Shown one piece after another: positions 1 through 5,265 of a stretch of 5,265 nucleotides of DNA. The translations under genes and the position numbers were made by a program. The notes beneath the pieces were generated by a model. It was not told where the DNA came from. It was given only the letters and a program-made list of their open reading frames with translations, and did not search any database. This stretch comes from an uncultured Porphyromonas sp. GTDB taxonomy: Bacteria; Bacteroidota; Bacteroidia; Bacteroidales; Porphyromonadaceae. The DNA lies in assembly GCA_900554935.1 (NCBI GenBank), contig USJF01000097.1:1-5265 (forward strand). Direction: 5' to 3'. Each line of letters starts with the position of its first letter. Positions within the stretch are counted from its first letter, which is position 1.

Positions 1-617
1 TGTACGATGATGTGCTTGATCTTGGAGACATTGGGGCTGGTGAGTACTTTCTTGATCGGGAGGATGCCTTGGAGCCGCTCCTCATCATCCACTACATAGA
101 TATAGTAGACCTCTTCCATCTCGGAGGCTTGCTTGCGAAGTGCCTCCATACACTGAGGCATGGACCAATTTTCATTGACTACCATCATCTCCTTACGCAT
201 GATACCACCGGCGGTATCGTGCTCGTAGCGAAGCAGATCGATAATCTCTCCCGCTTGCTCTATATTATCGACGTGTGAGAGGATCGATTCCTGCTTATCT
301 TCGTCTAGCTCTTGGAGTAGGTCGGCCGCATCGTCGGTGTCCATGTGGGTGAGGAAGGTATCGGCAATCTCCTCGTCAGAGAGAAGGTCAAGCACCTCTT
401 TTCGCTCATCCTCATCCATCTCCATCAGCGCATCGGCAGCAAGAGATCCTGGGAGCTGGCGGTAAAGGAATAAGGTATCCTCCGCAGGTAGCTCCTCGAG
501 TAGCTCTGCAATATCTGCAGGGTACATCTGAGTGACTAAGTCCTTGAGTTGCTTTTCGTCTCTATTGGCTATGAGGTCGAGGATTTGTTGCTCCTCCTTC
601 TTATCCATCTCTATCAT
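1..617 (-). CDS. mgtE: MgtE-type magnesium transporter, N-terminal part (3' end outside window)
   Basis: Likely inner-membrane Mg2+ channel/transporter of the MgtE (SLC41-like) family. The window holds 205 complete N-terminal codons. All are cytosolic regulatory sequence; the membrane domain lies beyond position 1. Residues about 20-130 form the acidic helical MgtE N domain, with repeated signatures such as YPADIAELLEELP (32-44) and MDTDDAADLLQEL (92-104). The first CBS domain begins near the EHDTAGGIMRKEMMVV block (132-147) and continues to the window edge. In characterised MgtE proteins these acidic domains sense cytosolic Mg2+ and close the pore. The ATG at 617-615 overlaps the ksgA stop as ATGA, which suggests translational coupling. 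An in-frame ATG at 608-606 would give a protein three residues shorter and cannot be excluded. Neither start has a clear Shine-Dalgarno. There is no room for a separate Mg2+ riboswitch leader. The family call is confident; the ion specificity is from the family. Confidence 0.93.
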   Translation of the reverse strand, partial: MIEMDKKEEQQILDLIANRDEKQLKDLVTQMYPADIAELLEELPAEDTLFLYRQLPGSLAADALMEMDEDERKEVLDLLSDEEIADTFLTHMDTDDAADLLQELDEDKQESILSHVDNIEQAGEIIDLLRYEHDTAGGIMRKEMMVVNENWSMPQCMEALRKQASEMEEVYYIYVVDDEERLQGILPIKKVLTSPNVSKIKHIIV

Positions 618-1393
618 AGGCGTAATTCAGCTATATCGTTGGTGAGGGTGATGAAGTCATCTACCGCTAATTGTTCGGGTCGCTTTTGGAGTAGTGGATG
701 CGATTCAGGCAGTTGCTGCTCATTGAGTAGCGGTTTCAGTGAATTGCGGAGCATCTTGCGTCTTTGATTAAATACTGTTTTCACCACCTGCTTGAATAGT
801 TGTTCATCGCACCCTAGTTTGGTCCTTTGGTTGCGGGTCAATCGTATCACCCCGCTCTGCACCTTGGGGGGTGGATTGAAGTTGCCTGGACCGACACTGA
901 ATAGGTACTCCACATCGTACCACGCTTGTAGTAAGACACTCAGGATGCCGTACTCCTTGCTCCCCGGTCCGCTAGCTAGTCGAGCGGCCACCTCTTTCTG
1001 TAGCATCCCGGCTGCTGCTGGTATTAGCTCTTTGTACTCTAGCATGTGGAAGAATATCTGGCTACTGATATTGTAGGGGTAATTGCCGATGAGCAGAAAG
1101 GGAGCGCCATCAAAGACCTTGTCGAGAGGTAGGGTGAGAAAGTCGGCCTCGATGATATGGGGAATAAGTGAGGGAAAGGCTACACGTAGATAGGCGATCG
1201 ACTCGGTATCAATCTCTACCACCTTAGTGTCGGGGTACTTGGTGGTGAGATACTGAGTGAGCACTCCCATCCCTGGTCCCACCTCTAATATGGGCAGATT
1301 GTACTGCACTAGGGTTTCGGCAATTCTCTCAGCAATCTCTAGATTGTGAAGGAAGTGCTGGCCTAATGATTTCTTTGCGTGTACCTTTTGCAT
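614..1393 (-). CDS. ksgA: 16S rRNA (adenine1518-N6/adenine1519-N6)-dimethyltransferase KsgA/RsmA
   Basis: This 259-residue protein has the normal length for KsgA/RsmA, the SAM-dependent enzyme that dimethylates two adjacent adenines in the 3'-terminal helix of 16S rRNA during late 30S assembly. Visible motifs in order are: KKSLGQHFL (7-15); the SAM-binding loop EVGPGMGVLT (37-46); the acidic ribose-binding segment VVEID (58-62); EADFL (82-86); the catalytic motif IV NYPYNIS (104-110, usually N[LFY]PYNIS); QKEVAARL (132-139); FNPPPKVQSGVIRL (172-185); and the basic FNQRRKMLRNSL segment (208-219). Nothing essential is missing. The ATG at 1393-1391 puts the N-terminus right before the conserved GQHFL block. 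The leader is AT-rich without a Shine-Dalgarno. A -7 element at 1466-1459 would give a leader of about 60 nt. The gene is first in a leftward unit with mgtE, sharing a 4-bp ATGA overlap. Confidence 0.97.
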   Translation of the reverse strand: MQKVHAKKSLGQHFLHNLEIAERIAETLVQYNLPILEVGPGMGVLTQYLTTKYPDTKVVEIDTESIAYLRVAFPSLIPHIIEADFLTLPLDKVFDGAPFLLIGNYPYNISSQIFFHMLEYKELIPAAAGMLQKEVAARLASGPGSKEYGILSVLLQAWYDVEYLFSVGPGNFNPPPKVQSGVIRLTRNQRTKLGCDEQLFKQVVKTVFNQRRKMLRNSLKPLLNEQQLPESHPLLQKRPEQLAVDDFITLTNDIAELRL

Positions 1394-1414
1394 CTCTGAA
1401 TATTCTATTTATTG

Positions 1415-1451
1415 AGGTAGAAATGGTAACTTTGCCAAGTCTTATCTACCT
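1415..1451. repeat. Perfect 7-bp inverted repeat around the plus-strand -7 element
   Basis: AGGTAGA at 1415-1421 is the exact reverse complement of TCTACCT at 1445-1451, centred at 1433 on the rightward -7 box. It could be an operator or, in the ksgA leader RNA, a weak stem with a 23-nt loop. Seven-base arms at this spacing can arise by chance, so the functional call is weak. Confidence 0.25.
1427..1434 (+). promoter_or_regulatory. Predicted Bacteroidetes -7 element (TAACTTTG) for the rightward operon
   Basis: TAACTTTG matches the Bacteroidetes primary-sigma -7 consensus TAnnTTTG exactly and is followed by C. The -33 region is weak: only TTC (1403-1405) sits about 21 bp upstream, and the nearest TTG (1412-1414) is too close at 12 bp. 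If used, transcription would start near 1440-1442, giving a leader of about 58 nt before the ATG at 1499. The site lies in the only real intergenic gap and points toward the five-gene rightward run. Confidence 0.6.
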
Positions 1452-1458
1452 AATTGTG

Positions 1459-1466
1459 CAAAGATA
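1459..1466 (-). promoter_or_regulatory. Predicted Bacteroidetes -7 element (TATCTTTG) for ksgA-mgtE
   Basis: Read on the minus strand, 1466-1459 is TATCTTTG, an exact match to TAnnTTTG. The -33 position holds only TTA (1488-1486), not TTG. The predicted start near 1452 gives a leader of about 60 nt before the ksgA ATG at 1393. The element faces the plus-strand -7 element 24 bp away. Confidence 0.6.
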
Positions 1467-1480
1467 CCAAAAACAGACGA

Positions 1481-1490
1481 GGAGATAAGG
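1481..1490 (+). promoter_or_regulatory. Purine-rich ribosome-binding region favouring the ATG at 1499
   Basis: GGAGATAAGG ends 8 nt before the ATG at 1499-1501. It is the most Shine-Dalgarno-like sequence before any start in the window. It supports the ATG at 1499 over an in-frame TTG at 1454, which would sit only about 13 nt from the predicted transcription start and overlap the opposing promoter. Confidence 0.5.
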
Positions 1491-1498
1491 TACTGAAG

Positions 1499-2491
1499 AT
1501 GAATAGGAGACTTAAGAGAATACTCAAGGTGGTATTGCCACTTGCCTTTGGGCTACTTATCCTATGGTTGCTCTACCGCCATATGGATATGCAAGCATTG
1601 CTCTCGACACTGAGGAGTGATGCCCGCTTTGGTATTATCTTTTTAGGTTGCCTCTTCGGCACTCTCGGGAATACCATCAGAGGCTTCCGCTGGCAGTTAC
1701 TCAATCGCACACTCGATCCTGAGGTGCGATGCATCAATTCCATTCTTACCACGCACGGCAATTATGGTGTTAGCCTAGCACTTCCCCGCTTGGGAGAAGT
1801 CTGGCGAGTAGCCACTATGTCGCACTACTCTGGCATCGGCTTCGGTCGCCTTCTAGGTACTTTATTTATCGACCGTATCTTCGACGTCATTGCCTTGGGG
1901 GGCTTGCTACTAGTTGGGCTCCTCTTGAATGCCCCCTTCTTTGGTCAGTTCTTCACTGCTAATCCTCGGATCACTGCGTGGTGGAGCAATGTGATTACCT
2001 CACCTTGGTTTTATATCATTGTAGTGCTTTTGATTGGTTTACTTGTGGCACTTCTGCTGTGGGTAGGTCGGAGCCAACGTGCCCGCGACTTAGTCAAAAG
2101 CGTGGTAGAGGGGCTGCAGACCATCAAGACAATGTCGCAGAAGTGGCTCTTTTATCTCTATACAGTCGGGATCTGGGTCTGCTACTTCTTACAGTTTTAT
2201 ATCTGCTTTTGGGCCTTTAGCTTTACCCAAGATCTCAGTTTGTCTGCCGCCTTGCTGAGCTTCGTGATGGCGAGTGTAGGAGTACTAGTGCCTACACAGG
2301 GCGGTATGGGTGGCTGGCACTTTATGGTGATATACACACTGATGGCGTATGGTGTAGTGAGTGCTGATGCGCAGAGCTTTGCGCTGATTGTGCATACTTG
2401 CCAAGCAATCCTTTGGACCGGATTTGTAGGGCTGACCTCTATGGCACTTTTGCCATTGGTGAATAGAAATAGAAATACAGTAAATCAATAA
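1499..2491 (+). CDS. UPF0104 / LPG-synthase-TM family integral membrane protein
   Basis: This 330-residue polytopic membrane protein has a basic N-terminus and roughly seven to eight hydrophobic segments (about 11-26, 44-58, 117-145, 170-189, 217-241, 247-264, 272-287 and 294-320). Family signatures visible are RGFRWQLL (61-68), LPRLGEVWR (95-103), DRIFDVIAL (125-133) and PTQGGMGGWHF (265-275). These place it in the lysylphosphatidylglycerol synthase transmembrane/UPF0104 (AglD-like) family, related to the flippase half of MprF. It has no C-terminal aminoacyl-transferase domain, so lysyl-PG synthesis should not be assumed; lipid or isoprenoid-carrier handling is only inferred. The start chosen is ATG 1499, which puts the basic residues directly before the first membrane helix; an in-frame TTG at 1454 would add 15 residues. 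It is first in the rightward operon and ends 4 bp before pheS, an unrelated function. Confidence 0.9.
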   Translation: MNRRLKRILKVVLPLAFGLLILWLLYRHMDMQALLSTLRSDARFGIIFLGCLFGTLGNTIRGFRWQLLNRTLDPEVRCINSILTTHGNYGVSLALPRLGEVWRVATMSHYSGIGFGRLLGTLFIDRIFDVIALGGLLLVGLLLNAPFFGQFFTANPRITAWWSNVITSPWFYIIVVLLIGLLVALLLWVGRSQRARDLVKSVVEGLQTIKTMSQKWLFYLYTVGIWVCYFLQFYICFWAFSFTQDLSLSAALLSFVMASVGVLVPTQGGMGGWHFMVIYTLMAYGVVSADAQSFALIVHTCQAILWTGFVGLTSMALLPLVNRNRNTVNQ

Positions 2492-2495
2492 AGAT

Positions 2496-3524
2496 ATGAA
2501 GGATAAAATTCAGAACCTCCTGGAGGAGGTAACGCAGTTGGTAGCTCCTAAGACGGATGAGGAGCTAGAGGCACTTCGCCTCAAGTATCTGAGCAAAAAA
2601 GGACTGATCAATCAGCTGATGGCCGACTTTAAGAGCGTGCCAGCGGAGGAAAAGCGAGAGATCGGCAAGGCACTCAATGAGCTGAAGGATAAAGTGGCAA
2701 GCCGTATCGAAGCCTTTAAGGCAGAGATGGATGCCTCCAAGCATAGCGAGGAGCTACAAAATATAGACCTCTCTCGTACTGCCTACCCATTGCCACTCGG
2801 TACTCGCCACCCCTTGAGCTTAGTGAAAGAGCAGATTATTGATATCTTTAGTCGCTTAGGCTTCAACGTAGCTGAGGGACCCGAGATAGAGGATGATTGG
2901 CACGTATTTGAGAGCCTCAACTTTCCCGCCGACCACCCAGCAAGGGATATGCAGGATACCTTCTTTATCTCTCACAGCCCTCAGATATTGCTCCGTACCC
3001 ACACCTCATCGGTGCAGACCCGTGTGATGGAGCAGACTGAGCCACCAATCCGTATTATCTGCCCAGGAAGAGTCTATCGAAATGAGGCTATCTCTGCTCG
3101 TGCCCACTGTTTCTTCCATCAGATTGAGGCACTTTATGTGGCTGAAAATGTAAGCTTTGCCGACCTCCGTCAAGTCTTGATGCACTTCGCGAGAGAGATG
3201 TTTGGCGAAGAGACCAAGATCCGCTTGCGTCCTAGCTACTTCCCCTTCACCGAGCCTAGTGCTGAGATGGATATCTCGTGCAATATCTGCGGAGGGAAGG
3301 GATGTAACCTCTGTAAGGGCTCAGGCTGGGTAGAGATCCTAGGCTGTGGTATGGTGGATAGCGCCGTACTTGAGTCGTGTGGCATTGATAGTACAAAGTA
3401 CTCTGGCTACGCACTTGGTATGGGACTAGAGCGTATCGCCAATCTGAAGTACAGTGTGAGCGACCTACGACTATTCTCGGAGAATGACCTCCGCTTCTTG
3501 GAGCAATTTGAGAGTGCAAGATGA
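2496..3524 (+). CDS. pheS: Phenylalanine--tRNA ligase alpha subunit
   Basis: Catalytic alpha subunit of the class II (alpha-beta)2 phenylalanyl-tRNA synthetase, which charges tRNA-Phe in the cytosol. At 342 residues it is of normal length. Residues 1-90 form the N-terminal helical, coiled-coil tRNA-binding arm. The catalytic core follows: HPLSLVKEQI (105-114, around motif 1), FNFPADHPARDMQDTFF-type segment (139-157), RTHTSSVQTR (167-176), motif 2 GRVYRNEAISARAHCFFHQIE (191-211, key R192/R195 and FHQ), FTEPSAEMDI (251-260) and motif 3 GYALGMGLERI (304-314). A CxxCxxxxCxxC cluster (C262, C265, C270, C273) sits between motifs 2 and 3; a similar cluster is usual in Bacteroidetes PheS and probably binds zinc or is structural. 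pheT is not adjacent here. The stop overlaps the nth start as ATGA, and the ATG lies 4 bp after the upstream stop. Confidence 0.98.
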   Translation: MKDKIQNLLEEVTQLVAPKTDEELEALRLKYLSKKGLINQLMADFKSVPAEEKREIGKALNELKDKVASRIEAFKAEMDASKHSEELQNIDLSRTAYPLPLGTRHPLSLVKEQIIDIFSRLGFNVAEGPEIEDDWHVFESLNFPADHPARDMQDTFFISHSPQILLRTHTSSVQTRVMEQTEPPIRIICPGRVYRNEAISARAHCFFHQIEALYVAENVSFADLRQVLMHFAREMFGEETKIRLRPSYFPFTEPSAEMDISCNICGGKGCNLCKGSGWVEILGCGMVDSAVLESCGIDSTKYSGYALGMGLERIANLKYSVSDLRLFSENDLRFLEQFESAR

Positions 3525-4177
3525 AACTCGCAGAGCGGTATCAGGGCGTACTTCAGTGGTTTGAAAAGAATATGCCTGTGGCGGAGACAGAGCTCCATTA
3601 TCGCACCCCTTTTGAATTGTTGGTGGCGGTAGTGCTCTCGGCTCAGTGTACTGATAAGCGGGTGAATCAAGTAACGCCTGCACTCTTTGAAGCGTACCCT
3701 ACACCAGAAGCGATGGCACGAGCCACGGAAGAGGATATTTTCCCTTATATCCGCTCTTGTTCCTATCCCAATAGCAAGGCGAAGCACCTCTCAGGGTTGG
3801 CACGTATGCTCACGGAGGAGTTTGGCGGAGTGATTCCCGACGACCCAAAAGAACTGGTAAAGCTCCCTGGCGTAGGCCGAAAAACTGCCAATGTAGTGCT
3901 GAGTGTGCTCTTTGATCAGCCTCGTATCGCAGTGGATACGCACGTCTATCGTGTGGCAAGGCGCATTGGGCTGGCCCCTCAGACGGCCAATACCCCTCTG
4001 AAAGTAGAGACGGTACTTGTACGGCATATCCCTGAAGCTCAGCGCGCTATTTCGCATCATTGGCTGATACTCCACGGTCGCTACACTTGCTTGGCTCGTG
4101 CCCCAAAGTGTGGTCAATGTGGCTTGGCACCATTTTGCCGATATTATGCGAAAAAGGGATTAGTATTACCAGATTGA
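3521..4177 (+). CDS. nth: Endonuclease III, [4Fe-4S] DNA glycosylase/AP lyase
   Basis: Base-excision-repair enzyme that removes oxidised pyrimidines and cleaves at the abasic site. At 218 residues it is close to the usual 210-215. Conserved elements are LSAQCTDKRVN (39-49; Q42 corresponds to the residue that fills the flipped-out base gap), the helix-hairpin-helix LPGVGRKTANVVL (115-127) with the Schiff-base lysine K121, and VDTHVYRV (138-145) with the catalytic aspartate D139. The C-terminal iron-sulfur motif has the classic C-x6-C-x2-C-x5-C spacing (C190, C197, C200, C206). All catalytic and cluster residues are intact. The ATG at 3521-3523 overlaps the pheS stop, implying translational coupling of a repair enzyme to a synthetase subunit. 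In this family Nth acts alone, so the linkage is probably operon packing rather than a shared pathway. Confidence 0.98.
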   Translation: MKLAERYQGVLQWFEKNMPVAETELHYRTPFELLVAVVLSAQCTDKRVNQVTPALFEAYPTPEAMARATEEDIFPYIRSCSYPNSKAKHLSGLARMLTEEFGGVIPDDPKELVKLPGVGRKTANVVLSVLFDQPRIAVDTHVYRVARRIGLAPQTANTPLKVETVLVRHIPEAQRAISHHWLILHGRYTCLARAPKCGQCGLAPFCRYYAKKGLVLPD

Positions 4178-4197
4178 ATGAACCAATTATAAGTGGT

Positions 4198-4731
4198 ATG
4201 ATGACCTTTGAGAAAGTAACCCCCAATGATAGCAAACTGCAGAGGGTGATAGATATTTACCTTTCGGCCTTTCCCCAAGAAGAGCGTCGGGAGCTGGAGA
4301 ATATTGAGTGGCAATTGGCGAACAATGAGTGCTACAATATGTATGCGATACGCCACGAAGGTGAGGTGGTAGGGATGTTTGTTTACTGGGACTTCGAGGC
4401 GACGGTCTACATCGAGTACCTCGCAATGGATGCCACCCTTCGTGGCGGTGGCCTCGGTACCAAAGCTCTCACTCAGATGATTGAGCTCATTGGTCCACGC
4501 AAGGTGATTTTTGAGGTGGAGCTACCTGAGAATGAAATTGCTACACGTCGGATAGAGTTTTACAAGCGTTTCAATTTCCAGCTTTGGGATCAAATACCTT
4601 ACGAGCAACCCCCATACAGAGCTACTGACGATTGGTTCCCAATGCACTTGATGACCAATGGTGAGGAACCTAATGCCGAGGATATCGCATTGCTTCACCA
4701 AAGGGTATATAACGTAGCACCATCTGAATGA
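4198..4731 (+). CDS. GNAT-family N-acetyltransferase, substrate unknown
   Basis: Predicted soluble acetyl-CoA-dependent acetyltransferase of 177 residues. Visible GNAT features are an N-terminal helix region with YLSAFPQEERRELE (21-34), beta strands GEVVGMFVYWDF (55-66) and VYIEYLAMD (70-78), the acetyl-CoA pyrophosphate loop LRGGGLGTKAL (81-91, R/QxxGxG/A type), the strand RKVIFEVELP (101-110) and the motif-B-like IEFYKRFNFQ (119-128). The FPQEERR segment with YEQPPY (135-140) resembles a widespread uncharacterised GNAT subgroup in Bacteroidetes and Firmicutes; I cannot name a substrate. The start is ambiguous: ATG at 4198 and 4201 are adjacent (177 or 176 residues). An upstream in-frame ATG at 4060 would overlap nth by 118 bp and add 46 residues of non-family sequence, so I reject it. 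There is no Shine-Dalgarno. It lies 20 bp after nth and overlaps the next gene by ATGA. Confidence 0.88.
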   Translation: MMTFEKVTPNDSKLQRVIDIYLSAFPQEERRELENIEWQLANNECYNMYAIRHEGEVVGMFVYWDFEATVYIEYLAMDATLRGGGLGTKALTQMIELIGPRKVIFEVELPENEIATRRIEFYKRFNFQLWDQIPYEQPPYRATDDWFPMHLMTNGEEPNAEDIALLHQRVYNVAPSE

Positions 4732-5265
4732 CAACCAAACAACTGGCACAAAGCAGTTTCTCAAAGGAGGTATCCAAGGGATTGAAAGGGATACTTGCCC
4801 TCATAATTGTGGGCTCTCACTTGCACTATGTGACCAACTTTTATCTCTTTGACCTGCTAAATAAAGTGGCTACAACCTCTGTAGCCTTGTTTTTATTTAT
4901 CTCAGGATATGGTCTTTCGGTCTCCTACCTTAGAAGCCCCAATCTGTTTCTTGACACCTTTTTTGTCAAGAGATTTTGGAAGGTCTTGAAGCCAATGTTG
5001 ATCGCTACCCTCTTTTATCTATTGTTATTCTATGTGGATTATGGGGTGCAGAAGCAAAATATCATCAAGAATTTAGTACTTAAAGGGGATACTCCATTGC
5101 CCAATTCGTGGTTTATCTTTGCACTATTATACTATTATACCTGCTTTTATGTTGCCCTTCGTATGGCAGGTAAGAGACCAATAGTGCTGGTGCTGACTAT
5201 TTTTGCCTTGGCCATTCCTTATATTGTCTATACTATTGGGTTTGGTTTTGGACGAGAGTGGTGGG
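4728..5265 (+). CDS. Acyltransferase-3 (OafA-like) membrane protein, N-terminal part (3' end outside window)
   Basis: Partial open frame of 179 complete codons running off the window, absent from a simple complete-ORF listing because no stop is reached. The sequence looks like the multi-pass acyltransferase-3 family, which O-acylates cell-surface sugars or other envelope molecules. K20 and H31 fit the K/R-x10-H active-site motif at the first membrane helix (KGILALIIVGSHLHY, 20-34). SVALFLFISGYGLS (51-64) matches the family's second helix, and KRFWKVLKP (81-89) the following basic loop. Further hydrophobic segments lie at about 90-104, 127-145 and 151-170, with a conserved-looking NSWFIFALL (126-134). 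The ATG at 4728-4730 overlaps the GNAT stop (ATGA). The substrate cannot be read from this fragment. A polysaccharide O-acetylase is the default guess. Confidence 0.83.
   Translation, partial: MTTKQLAQSSFSKEVSKGLKGILALIIVGSHLHYVTNFYLFDLLNKVATTSVALFLFISGYGLSVSYLRSPNLFLDTFFVKRFWKVLKPMLIATLFYLLLFYVDYGVQKQNIIKNLVLKGDTPLPNSWFIFALLYYYTCFYVALRMAGKRPIVLVLTIFALAIPYIVYTIGFGFGREWW

Larger units (their letters stand above)
1425..1468. repeat. Imperfect inverted repeat (11-bp arms) spanning both divergent -7 elements
   Basis: The left arm 1425-1435 is GGTAACTTTGC. The reverse complement of the right arm 1458-1468 is GGTATCTTTGC. They match at 10 of 11 positions with a 22-bp spacer. Each arm contains one -7 element, so much of the identity follows from the shared promoter consensus, but GG before and C after extend it. 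It could also bind a dimeric regulator. That is inference. Confidence 0.55.

Noticed and set aside
12..278. Plus-strand open frame of 88 codons opposite mgtE
   Set aside because: It lies wholly antisense to a clear MgtE N/CBS domain and resembles no family I know. It is a reading-frame shadow.
549..1076. Plus-strand open frames (549-767 and 792-1076) opposite mgtE/ksgA
   Set aside because: They are antisense to conserved KsgA motifs, with low-complexity Ser/Leu-rich translations and no start context.
2275..2296. TGTAGG/CCTACA 6-bp inverted repeat with a 10-nt loop
   Set aside because: It lies inside the UPF0104 coding region just before the PTQGG motif, is short, and has no T-run. It is best explained as coding sequence.
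3407..3787. 126-codon minus-strand frame across the pheS-nth junction
   Set aside because: It is opposite two well-supported genes, its translation has no recognisable domain, and there is no promoter or gap for it.
4178..4192. Four-codon ORF (ATG to TAA) between nth and the GNAT gene
   Set aside because: It is too short to distinguish from chance, with no sign of a leader-peptide attenuator (no following stem or terminator).
4060..4197. 46-codon N-terminal extension of the GNAT gene overlapping nth
   Set aside because: The extension is out-of-frame nth sequence, including its Cys cluster region, and does not look like GNAT. The ATG pair at 4198/4201 fits the fold.
5114..5121. TATCTTTG match to the -7 consensus on the plus strand
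   Set aside because: It lies within the acyltransferase coding frame (encoding part of WFIFA), with the nearest upstream TTG at only 14 bp spacing. It is probably chance.
1..5265. Mobile elements, CRISPR arrays, tRNA/rRNA genes, toxin-antitoxin or defence genes
   Set aside because: No direct-repeat arrays, transposase, terminal repeats or RNA-gene signatures were seen. The window is almost fully occupied by housekeeping and envelope genes.

Overview
The window looks like an ordinary chromosomal core region of a Bacteroidota bacterium. It is probably from order Bacteroidales and possibly Porphyromonas-like, but genus level is a guess. Three things support this. The PheS protein has a four-cysteine insertion typical of Bacteroidia. 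The only intergenic gap carries two matches to the Bacteroidetes -7 promoter element TAnnTTTG. Most starts lack a convincing Shine-Dalgarno sequence, which is usual for the phylum.

The layout is two divergent transcription units separated by a gap of about 105 bp (1394-1498). Leftward on the minus strand, ksgA (16S rRNA adenine dimethyltransferase) overlaps by 4 bp the start of mgtE (magnesium transporter), whose 3' end lies outside the window. Rightward on the plus strand is a tightly packed run: a UPF0104/LPG-synthase-TM-type membrane protein, pheS, nth (endonuclease III), a GNAT-family acetyltransferase and an acyltransferase-3 membrane protein cut off by the window end. Gaps within the rightward run are 4 bp, -4 bp (ATGA overlap), about 20 bp and -4 bp (ATGA overlap), so the five genes probably form one operon.

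The genes do not form an obvious single pathway. They cover translation (ksgA, pheS), DNA base-excision repair (nth), ion homeostasis (mgtE) and envelope or acyl-transfer functions (UPF0104 protein, acyltransferase 3, possibly the GNAT). I see no mobile element, CRISPR array, RNA gene, defence system or riboswitch. The most notable non-coding signal is the divergent promoter region: the two -7 elements face each other and form an 11-bp imperfect inverted repeat, so the start sites of the two operons would nearly coincide. I found no convincing previously undescribed system.
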